A DNA stretch of 64,000 bases from Micromonospora sp. NBC_01796 (GCF_035917455.1 NZ_CP109078.1:1364001-1428000); one strand, 5' to 3'. Counted from the stretch's first letter, positions 8,210 to 19,576 are shown. Notes: generated from the sequence alone by a model not told the origin. Numbers and translations: made by a program.

Positions 8210-10123
8210 ATGGACAGGCAAGGGAACGACGACGAACAGCCCCCCGGCACCGGCCACACCCCGGCCACCCGCCGCCGGGCAGGCTCGACGCTGCGCCTGA
8301 TCACCCGCCCGGTACGGGCGGTCCTGCGCCTCACCGGCCGGGCACTGACCTCGAAACCCGCCCGGCGTACGGGGATGGGCCTGAGCATCATCCTGGTGGC
8401 GCTCGCCGGAGTGGTCGGCGGAGTGCTGCTCGCCGGCCGGGTGAACGTCGACATCGGGCCGTTCCGGGCCGAGATGGCGATCACCCCCACGGTCAGCGGC
8501 GGCACCTCGGTCGACATCCCGCCCCTGGGCTCCCTCCAGATCGACAGCCACGCCGGCCCGGCCCACCTGTCGATCCAGCTCGGCTCCCTCGACCTGCGCC
8601 GCACCGAGGCGCTGATCGGCGACCCGGCCGGGATCGCCCGCGCCAGCCAGTCCGCCGTCTCCGACGTCACCAACGGCGTCATCCGGGTCGGGCTGCGTAC
8701 CGTCTCGGTCGCCGTACTGGCCACGCTGGTCCTGGCCTTCCTGGTGTTCCGCAACACCCGACGGGTCGCCTGGGCCGGCGGGCTGGCGCTGCTGCTCAGC
8801 GGCGGGAGTCTCGGCGTCGCCGCGCTGACCATCCGACCGGAGTCGGTCGAGGAACCCCGCTACGAAGGTTTGCTGGTCAACGCGCCGGCCGTGGTCGGTG
8901 ACGCCCGACGCATCGCCAACGACTACGGCAAGTACGCCGACCAGGTGCAACGACTCGTCGGCAACGTCAGCAAGCTCTACACCACCGTCTCCGCCCTCCC
9001 GGTCTTCGAACCGGCCCAGGGCACCACCCGGGTGCTGCACGTCTCCGACATCCACCTCAATCCGACCGGGTGGCAGGTGATACGGACCGTCGTGGAGCAG
9101 TTCGACATCGACGTGGTGATCGACACCGGGGACATCACCGACTGGGGCAGCGAGCCGGAGGCGTCCTTCCTCGGCTCCATCGGCGTCCTCCAGGTGCCGT
9201 ACGTCTTCATCCGGGGCAACCACGACTCGGCCGCCACCGCCGCCGCCGTGGCCCGGCAACCGAACGCGATCGTCCTGGACAACACCGTCCGGACGGTCGC
9301 CGGGCTGACCATCGCCGGGATCGGCGACCCCCGTTTCACCCCGGACAAGGAGACCTCGCCGAACGGGTCCGGCGGCACGCCCCAGGTGATGGAACAGGTC
9401 ACCGGCGCGGGCGAGAAACTGGCCGCGACCGTACGGGCGGCGCAGCCACCGGTCGACATCGCGCTCGTACACGACCCCGCGTCCGGCGTCGCGCTCAACG
9501 GAGCGTGCCCGCTGGTGCTGGCCGGTCACGTACACCACCGCGAGATCGACCCGCTGCCCCCGCTGCCCGGTCAACCGCCCACCCTGATGCTGGTGGAGGG
9601 GTCCACCGGTGGCGCGGGCCTGCGGGGCCTGGAGGGCGAGAAGCCGCTGCCCCTGGCCCTGTCGGTGCTCTACTTCGACCAGCAGAAGATGCTCCAGGCC
9701 TACGACGACATCCAGGTCGGCGGCACCGGCCAGGCCCAGGTCAGCCTCGAACGCCACCTGGTCGAGCCCCCGCAGCCCACCCCCACCACCAGCGCCACCC
9801 CCTCCCCCGGCGCCACCATCCCCGCCCCCTCCCTACCCGGCACCCCACCCCCGTCATCCCACCCACCCCCACCCCCACCCCCACCCGCTAACCAACCCCT
9901 TCCCCCCACCCCTCATCTCGTCGATCTAGGGCAAATGGTGGCGCACAGAGATCAACTCGCCACCATTTGCCCTAGATCGACGAACCAGGACCGGCCCGTG
10001 CACCCGCAGGGTAGGGGGCGGGGTGGGAGGTGCGGATGTAGAGAAGGAGTGGCTACCCCCTGGGGGGTAGCCACTCCTTCTCTACATCCGAGCGAACCCG
10101 ATCGTTGCTGGCCCGCGAGGTGA
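8210..10123 (+). CDS. Membrane-anchored metallophosphoesterase with an abnormal C-terminal tail
   Basis: An open frame of 637 residues from the ATG at 8210 (a TTG lies two codons upstream). An N-terminal hydrophobic segment (about 55-75) and two more (about 160-205) precede a calcineurin-like phosphoesterase domain (about 265-510). All metal-binding motifs are present: DIHLN, DTGDITDW, GNHDS, the His in LVHDP and GHVHH. Conserved sequence ends near LERHLVEPP. It is followed by Pro/Thr/Ser-rich sequence and then by about 70 residues that are simply the translation of two long inverted repeats (9921-9982 and 10033-10090). No stop codon occurs before 10121, so either the tail is real or a stop was lost when the repeats arrived. 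The domain call is firm; the C-terminus is doubtful. Confidence 0.88.
   Translation: MDRQGNDDEQPPGTGHTPATRRRAGSTLRLITRPVRAVLRLTGRALTSKPARRTGMGLSIILVALAGVVGGVLLAGRVNVDIGPFRAEMAITPTVSGGTSVDIPPLGSLQIDSHAGPAHLSIQLGSLDLRRTEALIGDPAGIARASQSAVSDVTNGVIRVGLRTVSVAVLATLVLAFLVFRNTRRVAWAGGLALLLSGGSLGVAALTIRPESVEEPRYEGLLVNAPAVVGDARRIANDYGKYADQVQRLVGNVSKLYTTVSALPVFEPAQGTTRVLHVSDIHLNPTGWQVIRTVVEQFDIDVVIDTGDITDWGSEPEASFLGSIGVLQVPYVFIRGNHDSAATAAAVARQPNAIVLDNTVRTVAGLTIAGIGDPRFTPDKETSPNGSGGTPQVMEQVTGAGEKLAATVRAAQPPVDIALVHDPASGVALNGACPLVLAGHVHHREIDPLPPLPGQPPTLMLVEGSTGGAGLRGLEGEKPLPLALSVLYFDQQKMLQAYDDIQVGGTGQAQVSLERHLVEPPQPTPTTSATPSPGATIPAPSLPGTPPPSSHPPPPPPPPANQPLPPTPHLVDLGQMVAHRDQLATICPRSTNQDRPVHPQGRGRGGRCGCREGVATPWGVATPSLHPSEPDRCWPAR
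9921..9982. repeat. Type-A intergenic palindrome, copy 1
   Basis: Perfect 24-bp inverted repeat: left arm 9921-9944, right arm 9959-9982, with a 14-nt loop. The arm begins GTCGATCTAGGGC and ends GGTGGCG. Outer GTCGATCT and inner GTGGCG resemble the arms at 22129 and 37851. It has no T-run and lies inside the open tail of the metallophosphoesterase frame. C-rich sequence precedes it and G-rich sequence follows. Confidence 0.9.
10033..10090. repeat. Type-B intergenic palindrome, copy 1
   Basis: Near-perfect palindrome with arms 10033-10060 and 10063-10090 (up to 28 paired positions around TG). The arm contains TGTAGAGAAGGAGTGGCTAC. A second copy with compensated changes is at 45722-45771. It lies just before the convergent gatB stop codon at 10141, so it could also stop transcription. 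Confidence 0.92.
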
Positions 10124-10140
10124 GCGGGCGGCGGCCGGGG

Positions 10141-11634
10141 CTAGCTGAGGCGGGCCAGGATCAGGTCGCGGACGGTTTTGGCGTCGGCCTGGCCTCGGGT
10201 GGTCTTCATGACGGCGCCGACCAGGGCTCCGGCGGCGGCGACCTTGCCGTCACGGATCTTGGCGGCGATGTCCGGGTTCGCGGCGATCGCCTCGTCGACG
10301 GCGGCGGTCAGCGCACCGGTGTCGGAGACCACGCCGAGCCCACGGGCCGCCATGACCTCGCTCGGGCCGCCCTCGCCGGCCACCACGCCTTCGAGCACGG
10401 TACGGGCGAGCTTGTCGTTGAGCTTGCCCTCGTCCACGAGTCGCTGGAGTTCGGCCACCTGGGCCGGGGTCGCCCCGACCGCGGCGAGGTCGACGCCGGA
10501 CTCGTTGGCCCGCCGGGACAGCTCACCGAGCCACCACTTGCGGGCGCCGGCCGGGGTGGTGCCGGCGGCGACGGTCTGCTCGATCAGCTCGACCGCACCC
10601 GCGTTCAGCACCGACTGCATGTCGAGGTCGGACAGCCCCCACTGCTCCTGCAACCGCTGCCGATGCACCCGGGGCAGCTCCGGCAGGGCGGCCTTCAGCT
10701 CGGCGACCCAGGCCCGGTCCGGTGCGATCGGCACCAGGTCCGGCTCGGGGAAATAGCGGTAGTCGGTGGCGGTTTCCTTGGACCGGCCGGGACGGGTGTC
10801 GCCGGTGTCCTCCTGGAAGTGCCGGGTCTCCTGGATGATCTTCGTACCGGCGTCGAGCAGGGCGGCCTGCCGCAGCATCTCCGACCGTACGGCCCGCTCG
10901 ACCGAACGCAGCGAGTTGACGTTCTTCGTCTCGGTACGGGTACCCCACTCGTCACCGGGCAGGTTGAGGGAGGTGTTCACGTCGCAGCGCAGTGAACCCT
11001 CCTCCATCCGTACGTCGGAGACGCCGAGCGAGCGCAGCACGTCGCGCAGCTCGGTGACGTACGCGCGGGCGGTCTCGGGGGCGAGCGCACCGGTGCCGGG
11101 GATCGGCTTGGTGACGATCTCGACCAGCGGGATGCCGGCCCGGTTGTAGTCGACCAGGGACTCGGTGGCACCGTGGATCCGACCGGTGGCGCCGCCGACG
11201 TGCAGCGACTTACCGGTGTCCTCCTCCATGTGCACCCGCTCGATGCCGATCCGTACCGTCTTGCCCTGCACCTCGACGTCGAGGTAACCGTCGACGCAGA
11301 GCGGCTCGTCGTACTGGCTGATCTGGAAGTTCTTCGGCATGTCCGGGTAGAAGTAGTTCTTCCGGGCGAACCGACACCAGTCGGCGATGGTGCAGTTGAG
11401 CGCGAGACCGATCCGGATCGTCGCCTCGATCGCGGCCTTGTTGGCCACCGGCAGCGAACCGGGCAGGCCGAGGCAGACCGGGCAGGTACGGGTGTTCGGC
11501 TCGCCGCCGAAGTCGGTCGGGCAGCCACAGAACATCTTGGTGTTCGTGCCCAGCTCGACGTGGGTCTCCAGGCCGACCACCGGCTCGTACCGCTCGACGA
11601 CGTCGTCGTACGAGGGCAGGACGATCGCGCTCAT
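10141..11634 (-). CDS. gatB: Asp/Glu-tRNA(Asn/Gln) amidotransferase subunit B
   Basis: A 497-residue protein that binds the misacylated tRNA and, with GatA and GatC, converts Glu-tRNA(Gln) and Asp-tRNA(Asn) to the amidated forms. The N-terminus shows the GatB signature [20 protein letters not shown] followed by CPVCLGLPG; the four cysteines form the usual zinc site. Also visible are '[14 protein letters not shown]' and a C-terminal YqeY-like helical domain ending '[14 protein letters not shown]'. The length is normal. ATG at 11634 is chosen over the TTG just upstream because GGAG lies 7 nt before it. Third gene of gatCAB, 50 bp after gatA. Confidence 0.97.
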   Translation of the reverse strand: MSAIVLPSYDDVVERYEPVVGLETHVELGTNTKMFCGCPTDFGGEPNTRTCPVCLGLPGSLPVANKAAIEATIRIGLALNCTIADWCRFARKNYFYPDMPKNFQISQYDEPLCVDGYLDVEVQGKTVRIGIERVHMEEDTGKSLHVGGATGRIHGATESLVDYNRAGIPLVEIVTKPIPGTGALAPETARAYVTELRDVLRSLGVSDVRMEEGSLRCDVNTSLNLPGDEWGTRTETKNVNSLRSVERAVRSEMLRQAALLDAGTKIIQETRHFQEDTGDTRPGRSKETATDYRYFPEPDLVPIAPDRAWVAELKAALPELPRVHRQRLQEQWGLSDLDMQSVLNAGAVELIEQTVAAGTTPAGARKWWLGELSRRANESGVDLAAVGATPAQVAELQRLVDEGKLNDKLARTVLEGVVAGEGGPSEVMAARGLGVVSDTGALTAAVDEAIAANPDIAAKIRDGKVAAAGALVGAVMKTTRGQADAKTVRDLILARLS

Positions 11635-11684
11635 CAATACTCCAGCTCTCGAGCGTCATCCGGACAAAGCATGTTCAAGCGTAA

Positions 11685-13160
11685 TCAGAGTGCCGGCGGG
11701 GTGAAGGTGCCGACCGCGGACTCCAGGGCGGCGGCGACCCGGTACATCCGGTCGTCGGCCATGGTCGGCGCCATGATCTGAAGACCCACCGGCAGCCCCT
11801 CGGACAGGCCGCAGGGGACCGAGATCGCCGGGCCGCCGTACAGGTTCGTCGGGATGGTGAACAGGTCGGCGAGGTACATCTGGTACGGGTCCCCGGTCCG
11901 CGACCCGAACGGGAACGCCACGAACGGGGTGGTCGGCGAGATCAGCACATCGACCTGCTCGAACGCGGCGTTGAAGTCCCGGGTGATCAGGGTACGGACC
12001 TTCTGCGCCTGCCCGTAGTACGCGTCGTAGTAGCCCGACGACAGCGCGTACGTGCCGAGGATGATCCGCCGCTTGACCTCGGGGCCGAAGCCCTGTTCGC
12101 GGGTGAGGGACATGACCTCTTCGAGCGACTTGACTCCGTCGTCGCCGACCCGGAGCCCGAACCGGACCCCGTCGAACCGGGCCAGGTTGGACGAGCACTC
12201 GCTCGGCGCGATCAGGTAGTACGCCGGGAGCGAGTACTCGAAGTGCGGGCAGGAGACCTCGACGACCTCGGCACCGAGCTTGGTCAGCGTGTCGACCGAC
12301 TCGCGGAACGCGGCCAGGACACCCGGTTCGGCGCCCTCGCCGGAGAACTCGGTGACGATGCCGAGCCGTACGCCGGTCAGGTCACCGGTCGCGCCGAGCC
12401 GGGCGGCGGCGACCACGTCCGGGACCGGCTGCGGGATGGAGGTGGAGTCGCGCGGGTCGTGCCCACCGATGACCGCGTGCAGCAGGGCCGCGTCCTCGAC
12501 CGTACGGGCGCACGGGCCGGGGGTGTCCAGCGACGACGAGAAGGCGATCAGCCCGTAGCGGGAGGTGCCGCCGTAGGTGGGCTTCGCGCCGACGGTGCCG
12601 GTGACCGCACCGGGCTGGCGGATCGAGCCGCCGGTGTCGGAGCCGATCGCCAGCGGCGCCTCGTACGCGGCCAGGGCGGCGGCGCTGCCACCACCGGAGC
12701 CGCCGGGGATCCGGCCCAGGTCCCACGGGTTGTTGGTGGGTCCGTAGGCGGAGTATTCGGTGGAGGAGCCCATCGCGAACTCGTCCATGTTGGTCTTGCC
12801 GATCGGCACCGTACCGGCGGCGCGCAGGCGCTGGACGATGGTCGAGTCGTACGGCGGGCGCCAGTTTTCGAGGATCTTGGACCCGGCGGTGGTCGGCACG
12901 CCCTTGGTGGTGAGCACGTCCTTGACCGCGACCGGCACCCCGGCGAGCGGGCCGAGGGGCTCACCGGCGGCCCGGCGGGCGTCGACGTCGCGGGCGGCGG
13001 CGAGCGCCCCCTCGGTGTCGACGTGCAGGAAGGCGTGCACCCGGCCGTCGACCTCGGCGATCCGGTCGAGGTGCGCCCGGGTCACCTCGACCGCGGACGC
13101 CTCGCCACCGGCGACAAGGGCCGCGACCTCCGTCGCGGTCATCCTGGTCACGTCACTCAT
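11685..13160 (-). CDS. gatA: Asp/Glu-tRNA(Asn/Gln) amidotransferase subunit A
   Basis: A 491-residue amidase-signature enzyme that releases ammonia from glutamine for GatB. The Ser-cisSer-Lys catalytic set is visible: the Lys in [11 protein letters not shown], the Gly/Ser-rich [11 protein letters not shown] loop and the Ser in [10 protein letters not shown]. '[20 protein letters not shown]' is typical of GatA. The length matches the family. It lies 5 bp after gatC and 50 bp before gatB, so the three are almost certainly co-transcribed and made in stoichiometric amounts. Confidence 0.97.
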   Translation of the reverse strand: MSDVTRMTATEVAALVAGGEASAVEVTRAHLDRIAEVDGRVHAFLHVDTEGALAAARDVDARRAAGEPLGPLAGVPVAVKDVLTTKGVPTTAGSKILENWRPPYDSTIVQRLRAAGTVPIGKTNMDEFAMGSSTEYSAYGPTNNPWDLGRIPGGSGGGSAAALAAYEAPLAIGSDTGGSIRQPGAVTGTVGAKPTYGGTSRYGLIAFSSSLDTPGPCARTVEDAALLHAVIGGHDPRDSTSIPQPVPDVVAAARLGATGDLTGVRLGIVTEFSGEGAEPGVLAAFRESVDTLTKLGAEVVEVSCPHFEYSLPAYYLIAPSECSSNLARFDGVRFGLRVGDDGVKSLEEVMSLTREQGFGPEVKRRIILGTYALSSGYYDAYYGQAQKVRTLITRDFNAAFEQVDVLISPTTPFVAFPFGSRTGDPYQMYLADLFTIPTNLYGGPAISVPCGLSEGLPVGLQIMAPTMADDRMYRVAAALESAVGTFTPPAL

Positions 13161-13165
13161 GCCGG

Positions 13166-13465
13166 TCAGGCCTCCTCGTCCAGGATCCGCGGTACGCGGA
13201 AGCGTTGTTCATCGACATCCGGTGCACCGGACAGCGCCTCGGCCGGGGTCAGGCACGGCACCACGACGTCCTCGCGGAGCACGTTGGTCAGCGGCACGGA
13301 GTGCGAGGTGGGCGGGATGTCGGCCGCGGTCACCTCACCGACCCGGGCCACCGACTGGAGGATCACGTCGAGCTGGCCGGCGAAGGTCTGCAGCTCCTCC
13401 TCGGTGACGGCGAGCCGCGACAGCCGCGCCAGGTGCGCGACCTCCTCGCGGGAGATGGCGGCCAT
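13166..13465 (-). CDS. gatC: Asp/Glu-tRNA(Asn/Gln) amidotransferase subunit C
   Basis: A 99-residue small subunit that wraps around GatA and stabilises its contact with GatB. '[20 protein letters not shown]' and '[18 protein letters not shown]' are the conserved helices, and the C-terminal '[20 protein letters not shown]' with '[11 protein letters not shown]' is diagnostic. First gene of the gatCAB operon; its ATG follows GGGGGCACCG. The GGDEF-EAL gene ends 69 bp upstream of its start on the same strand. Confidence 0.96.
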   Translation of the reverse strand: MAAISREEVAHLARLSRLAVTEEELQTFAGQLDVILQSVARVGEVTAADIPPTSHSVPLTNVLREDVVVPCLTPAEALSGAPDVDEQRFRVPRILDEEA

Positions 13466-13534
13466 CGGTGCCCCCTTCGTGCGTGGACGTGCTTACCGGC
13501 GCAGCGTGACACGCGCGCCGTGACCCGAGCGAGT

Positions 13535-15979
13535 CTATTTGTCAGCCGGAGACGCGCTCTCCCCGACTCCCCCCGCCCCGGCAAGCTCGGCCGGCTCCCC
13601 GCTCGGCGGCTCCGGCAGGAACGACCCGTCGTCCTCGATCTGCACGGTCAGGTACGTTCCGTCGCCTCCGACCTGCTCCAGGACGTACGACTCGCCCTTG
13701 CCGACCGGTTCGGACCCCGCCTCGGCCGGGGCTTGCGCCGGGGCGGTCGGGGCTTGCGCCGGGGCGGACGTGTCGGTGTCGGCTGTCGGGTCCGGGTCGC
13801 GGGGGAGGGCCTCGACGGCGATCGGGGGCTTGGTCCGGTGCCGGCCGGGGGTCTCCTGAACCGGGCCGGGCACCAACGGACGGTAGCGGGCCAGCCAGGA
13901 GACCAGTTCGTCGGCCGGCATCGGCCGGGCGTAGAACCAGCCCTGGGCGACGTCGCAGCCGGCGGCGTGCAGCAGCCGCCAGGTCCGGGCGTCCTCCACG
14001 CCCTCGGCAACGACCCGCAGGCCGAGCGCGCCGGCCAGTTCGATCACCGACCGGACGATGGCGGCGTCGTCGGCGTCGGTCGCCATTCCGAGTACGAACG
14101 AACGGTCGACCTTCACCTCGGCCAGCGGCAGCCGGCGCAGGTGCTGCATGGAGGAGTAGCCGGTGCCGAAGTCGTCCAGGGCGATGGCCACGCCGATCTT
14201 GTCGAGCCGGGCGATGGTGGCCAGGACCCGGTGCGGGTCGGCCATCAGGGCGCCCTCGGTGATCTCCAACTGGATCCAGGACGGCGGTACGCCGTACCGG
14301 GTGAGCCGATCGGCGAGCTGGTCGGCGATCTCCCCGGTGTGCAGGTCACGGACGCTGACGTTGACCGCGGCCCGTACGGCGATCCCGGCGGCCGACCACT
14401 TCGCGAGCTGTTCCACCACGTCGTCGATGACTCGACGGGTCAACAGGCGCATCACCGCGCTCTGTTCGGCCACCCGGATCAGCTCCTCCGGGTCGACCTG
14501 GCCGCGTTTGGGGTGCCGCCACCGCAGCAGCGCCTCGACCCCGACGACCTCGCCGGTGGAGATCGCGATCTGCGGCTGGTAGTACATGGTGATCTCACCG
14601 GCGTCGGCTCCACCGGCCCGGTCGAGGACCCGGCGCAGGTCGGCCAGGAGGTTCAGCCGCTCCGGGGAGTTGTGGTCGGACTCGGGGGCGTAGACGGCGA
14701 CGGTGTCACCCCGGTTCTTGGCGTCGTACATGGCCACCTCGGCGTGGCGCATCAGGGTCGCGAAGTCCTCGCCGTGTTCGGGGTAGACCGCGATGCCGAT
14801 GGAGCCGCTGACGTCCAACGGCAGCCCGTCCAGGGCGACCGGTTCGACCAGCGCCTCGACCACCCGTTCCGCCAGGGCACGGGCCTCGTCCACCTCCACC
14901 AACCCGGTCGCCAGTACGGCGAACTCGTCCCCGCCGAGCCGGGCGACCAGGTCGGCGGGTCGGACCGTGACGGTGAGCCGTTCGCCGACCCGGACCAGCA
15001 GCCGGTCCCCGACCCCGTGCCCGAGGGCGTCGTTGACGTGCTTGAACCGGTCGAGGTCGAGCAGGAGCAGGGCCAGGTGCCGGCCGTCGGCTCCCTTGGC
15101 GGCCTGTTCGGCGTGGATGGCGATCTGGTCGGCGACCTCGGCGTACAGGGCCTTGCGGTTCGGCAGCGCGGTGAGGGGGTCGAGCCGGGCGAGTTGTTCC
15201 TGTTCGCCGGAGAGCCGGGCCATCCGGTAGACCGCGTAGAGCGGCACCAGGACCAGGGGGATCAGCGCGGGGCTGACCCGCGCGGCGGCCACCACCACCG
15301 GGCCGAGCAGCAGCAGGGACCCGGTGGAGAGCAGTTCGAAGCCGAGTCCGTGCCGGAACGCCGGCCACCACGGGGTGCCGAAGCGCAACCGTACGGCGAG
15401 GGTGACGGAGCCGTACTTGACGGCGAACCACGCGGCTGCGGCAACGGCGACGATCGCCACGTCGGCCCAGGTGGGGTGGGGGCGGGCACCGAAGGCGGCT
15501 TCGGGGCCGAGGCGGGCGACCGCGTGTGCGGCGGTGAGGGCGCAGGCGTACTGGGCGATGTTGAACACGATCCGCCACGGGGCGTGCCGCAGCCGGAACC
15601 CGGAGACCAGTACGGCGACCGCCTGCACGGCGATCGCCGGGGCGGGTCCCCAGCCGAGCAGGATGGCGAAGGTGAAGCAGATGCTGGGAAATACCGCCGA
15701 ACTCTGCCGGCGGCCCGGCGGGGTGAATGGTCGCGCGTCGGATACGGCGGCGAGCGCGGCCATGACCCAGAATGCCGGCGGCAGTTGGGGAATCTGGTCG
15801 GGCAACGACATCAGCGGTACGGCGGAGAGCAGGGCCGCCAATACGACGACCGCCCAGACAAAGCCGAAGAATGCGGTTGCCCGTCCAGGAGGAACGGAGT
15901 TCCGCAACACTGCGGCCTCCATGCGACCTCCCGACCCGTGGTCCCGGGGCGCGGCCACCTGCCGCGCTGGTGCAACCAT
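13535..15979 (-). CDS. Membrane GGDEF-EAL cyclic-di-GMP enzyme with intact I-site
   Basis: An 814-residue membrane protein. About residues 30-270 hold seven or so hydrophobic segments forming a putative sensor (MASE-like), followed by a GGDEF domain (from LDPLTALPNRKALY) and an EAL domain, with an acidic Pro/Ala-rich tail. The GGDEF active site is intact, and RPADLVARLGGDEF keeps the RxxD inhibitory site. The EAL catalytic set is complete: EALLRW, Asn in VNVSVRDL, LEITE, DDFGTGYSS, Lys in AEVKVDR and AEGVED. It should therefore be able both to make and to degrade c-di-GMP, with product feedback. ATG at 15979 has GAGGG 6 nt upstream. It sits between gatC and ligA on the same strand but looks separately transcribed. 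Confidence 0.94.
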   Translation of the reverse strand: MVAPARQVAAPRDHGSGGRMEAAVLRNSVPPGRATAFFGFVWAVVVLAALLSAVPLMSLPDQIPQLPPAFWVMAALAAVSDARPFTPPGRRQSSAVFPSICFTFAILLGWGPAPAIAVQAVAVLVSGFRLRHAPWRIVFNIAQYACALTAAHAVARLGPEAAFGARPHPTWADVAIVAVAAAAWFAVKYGSVTLAVRLRFGTPWWPAFRHGLGFELLSTGSLLLLGPVVVAAARVSPALIPLVLVPLYAVYRMARLSGEQEQLARLDPLTALPNRKALYAEVADQIAIHAEQAAKGADGRHLALLLLDLDRFKHVNDALGHGVGDRLLVRVGERLTVTVRPADLVARLGGDEFAVLATGLVEVDEARALAERVVEALVEPVALDGLPLDVSGSIGIAVYPEHGEDFATLMRHAEVAMYDAKNRGDTVAVYAPESDHNSPERLNLLADLRRVLDRAGGADAGEITMYYQPQIAISTGEVVGVEALLRWRHPKRGQVDPEELIRVAEQSAVMRLLTRRVIDDVVEQLAKWSAAGIAVRAAVNVSVRDLHTGEIADQLADRLTRYGVPPSWIQLEITEGALMADPHRVLATIARLDKIGVAIALDDFGTGYSSMQHLRRLPLAEVKVDRSFVLGMATDADDAAIVRSVIELAGALGLRVVAEGVEDARTWRLLHAAGCDVAQGWFYARPMPADELVSWLARYRPLVPGPVQETPGRHRTKPPIAVEALPRDPDPTADTDTSAPAQAPTAPAQAPAEAGSEPVGKGESYVLEQVGGDGTYLTVQIEDDGSFLPEPPSGEPAELAGAGGVGESASPADK

Positions 15980-16099
15980 CAAACGCCCTCATCGGACGGA
16001 TGTGGGGGGCGACAGACGCGAATCGGTTGTAGTCGTGACTAACTTGAAATACGCGGCATCTCGCCAGGGGCGAACTATAACGCAGCGCTAATCAGATGC

Positions 16100-18262
<2,163 letters not shown>

Positions 18263-18427
18263 TTACCTCCGCACCGTATAGGTCCCGTCGGACATCCGGA
18301 GGCCGGGGCGCCGGACCCGCTGCCACCGGATGCCGCCGAGCCGGACCCGCCGGCTCCGGATGCCGCCCGCCCGGTGCCGTGCGAGGATCGCCACGGCCGA
18401 CAGACCTCCGATGATCAGGGAGTACCG

Positions 18428-18946
18428 ATGCCCACCTGGCTGCTCTGGCTGATCGGGATCGGCCTGGTCGCGGGCGTGACCGGCTGGGCCGTACGCCGGT
18501 TCCGTCGGGGTCCGGGCCGCCCGTCCCGTCCGGGCCGCGCGCCACGGCGGCCCCGGGGTCGTCCCACCGCACCGCCGCGCCCGAGGTCCGGCCCCGCAAC
18601 CAAGCCGGCCGAGCCGAGGGTACGCCCGCAGCCCGGCGAGATCTGGTGGGCCGACGTCCCGTTCGAGGACGGAACCGGTTCGAAGGTACGCCCGTGCCTG
18701 GTGTTGCGCGGCGGTCGTCGGGGCGCGGACGTCCTGAAGATCACCAGCCAGGACAAGAGCGAGCGCGACGACCACGTGAAGATCCCCACCCGGAGCTGGG
18801 ACCGGACCGCCGCCCGGGACAGTTGGCTCGACCTGTCCGACCCGATCACGGTCTCACTGACCTCGTTCGAGAACCGGGCCGGCAGTTGCGACGCCGACCT
18901 GTGGCACCGGGTCACCCAACTCCACCGCGTACGCCGCACCCGCTGA
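18428..18946 (+). CDS. Membrane-anchored PemK/MazF-like protein
   Basis: A 172-residue protein from the ATG at 18428 (AGGGAG 6 nt upstream). It has one N-terminal hydrophobic helix (residues 4-22), then an Arg/Pro-rich linker (about 25-65), then a domain beginning GEIWWADVPFEDGTGSKVRP with CLVLRGG. That is the beta-barrel opening of the PemK/MazF family, whose toxins cut mRNA. Membrane anchoring and the absence of an adjacent antitoxin gene argue against a standard type II toxin-antitoxin pair; many actinomycetes carry similar solitary forms of unknown role. Divergent from ligA and convergent with the barstar-like gene. Confidence 0.75.
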   Translation: MPTWLLWLIGIGLVAGVTGWAVRRFRRGPGRPSRPGRAPRRPRGRPTAPPRPRSGPATKPAEPRVRPQPGEIWWADVPFEDGTGSKVRPCLVLRGGRRGADVLKITSQDKSERDDHVKIPTRSWDRTAARDSWLDLSDPITVSLTSFENRAGSCDADLWHRVTQLHRVRRTR

Positions 18947-18966
18947 CCCGTCCTGACCCGCCGGGC

Positions 18967-19018
18967 CGGGCTGTGGCGTTCCACTGCCCCTCCAGGGGTA
19001 CGAATCCGCCACAGCCCG
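18967..19018. terminator. Bidirectional terminator hairpin
   Basis: Arms CGGGCTGTGGCG (18967-18978) and CGCCACAGCCCG (19007-19018) pair perfectly, with a nested CCCC/GGGG stem in the loop. It lies between the convergent PemK-like and barstar-like genes, where a two-way terminator is expected. Confidence 0.75.
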
Positions 19019-19051
19019 AGAGGCCGCACGGTGATCCGCGCGTGTCGAGCG

Positions 19052-19576
19052 TCAGAGTCCTCGTGACGCATGGCTCCACTCGGCGTCCGTCCAGGACGGG
19101 GTGGACATGCCGACCGGTCGCAGCCGAAGGTCCGGGTCGTCGGTCTGGACCAGACAGATGACGCGTTTGCCGAGCAGGGCGGCTGGCCACGCCCGTTCGG
19201 CGATCACGTCGAGGAGGGTCTGGGCTTCTTCACGGTGGTACTGCACGAACACGTCGAAGCCATGGAGTACGAGGACAAAGCCAGCGCACCGGTCCCACGT
19301 GTCCGCCACCGCCTCCCAGACTCCCTCGCTGAGGCACTGCCACTGGTCGTGGCAGACATTGCCGAGCGCCGAGGCAAGGTCACGGAACATGTGGGAGGCG
19401 ATCATCCAGGAGGCGTCCACTGACACGACGTGGTAGTCGTGCTCCCGTAGCCAGGTGACGGTGTCGTCGAGGAGTGCTCGACTGTGCATCATTCGCACGG
19501 GTGAACGCATCATCAGGCGGTAGTCCACCCGATCCTGATCCGTCTCACGATCGAAGGCGGCCACGTCGGCCAGCAT
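19052..19576 (-). CDS. Barstar-like (ribonuclease inhibitor fold) protein
   Basis: A 174-residue protein. After about 45 N-terminal residues, 'YHVVSVDASWMIASHMFRDL' plus 'ASALG', then 'QCLSEGVWEAVADTW' and 'AGFVLVLHGFDVF', follow the order strand, helix, central helix, strand of the barstar family, which inhibits secreted ribonucleases such as barnase. No barnase-like gene is next to it, so it may be an orphan immunity protein or have been reused. The ribosome site is weak. Convergent with the PemK-like gene; divergent from the GNAT gene at 19694. Confidence 0.68.
   Translation of the reverse strand: MLADVAAFDRETDQDRVDYRLMMRSPVRMMHSRALLDDTVTWLREHDYHVVSVDASWMIASHMFRDLASALGNVCHDQWQCLSEGVWEAVADTWDRCAGFVLVLHGFDVFVQYHREEAQTLLDVIAERAWPAALLGKRVICLVQTDDPDLRLRPVGMSTPSWTDAEWSHASRGL

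Noticed and set aside
13205-16042. Very long plus-strand open frame (over 900 codons) opposite gatC and the GGDEF-EAL gene
   Set aside because: It is the antisense shadow of two well-supported genes; its Gly/Val/Arg/His/Asp/Gln-rich product resembles no family. Similar long shadows at 244-2343 and 24159-26840 were dropped for the same reason.
18428-19576. A toxin-antitoxin operon made of the PemK-like and barstar-like genes
   Set aside because: The genes are convergent, separated by a terminator, and barstar does not inhibit MazF-type enzymes; they are reported separately.
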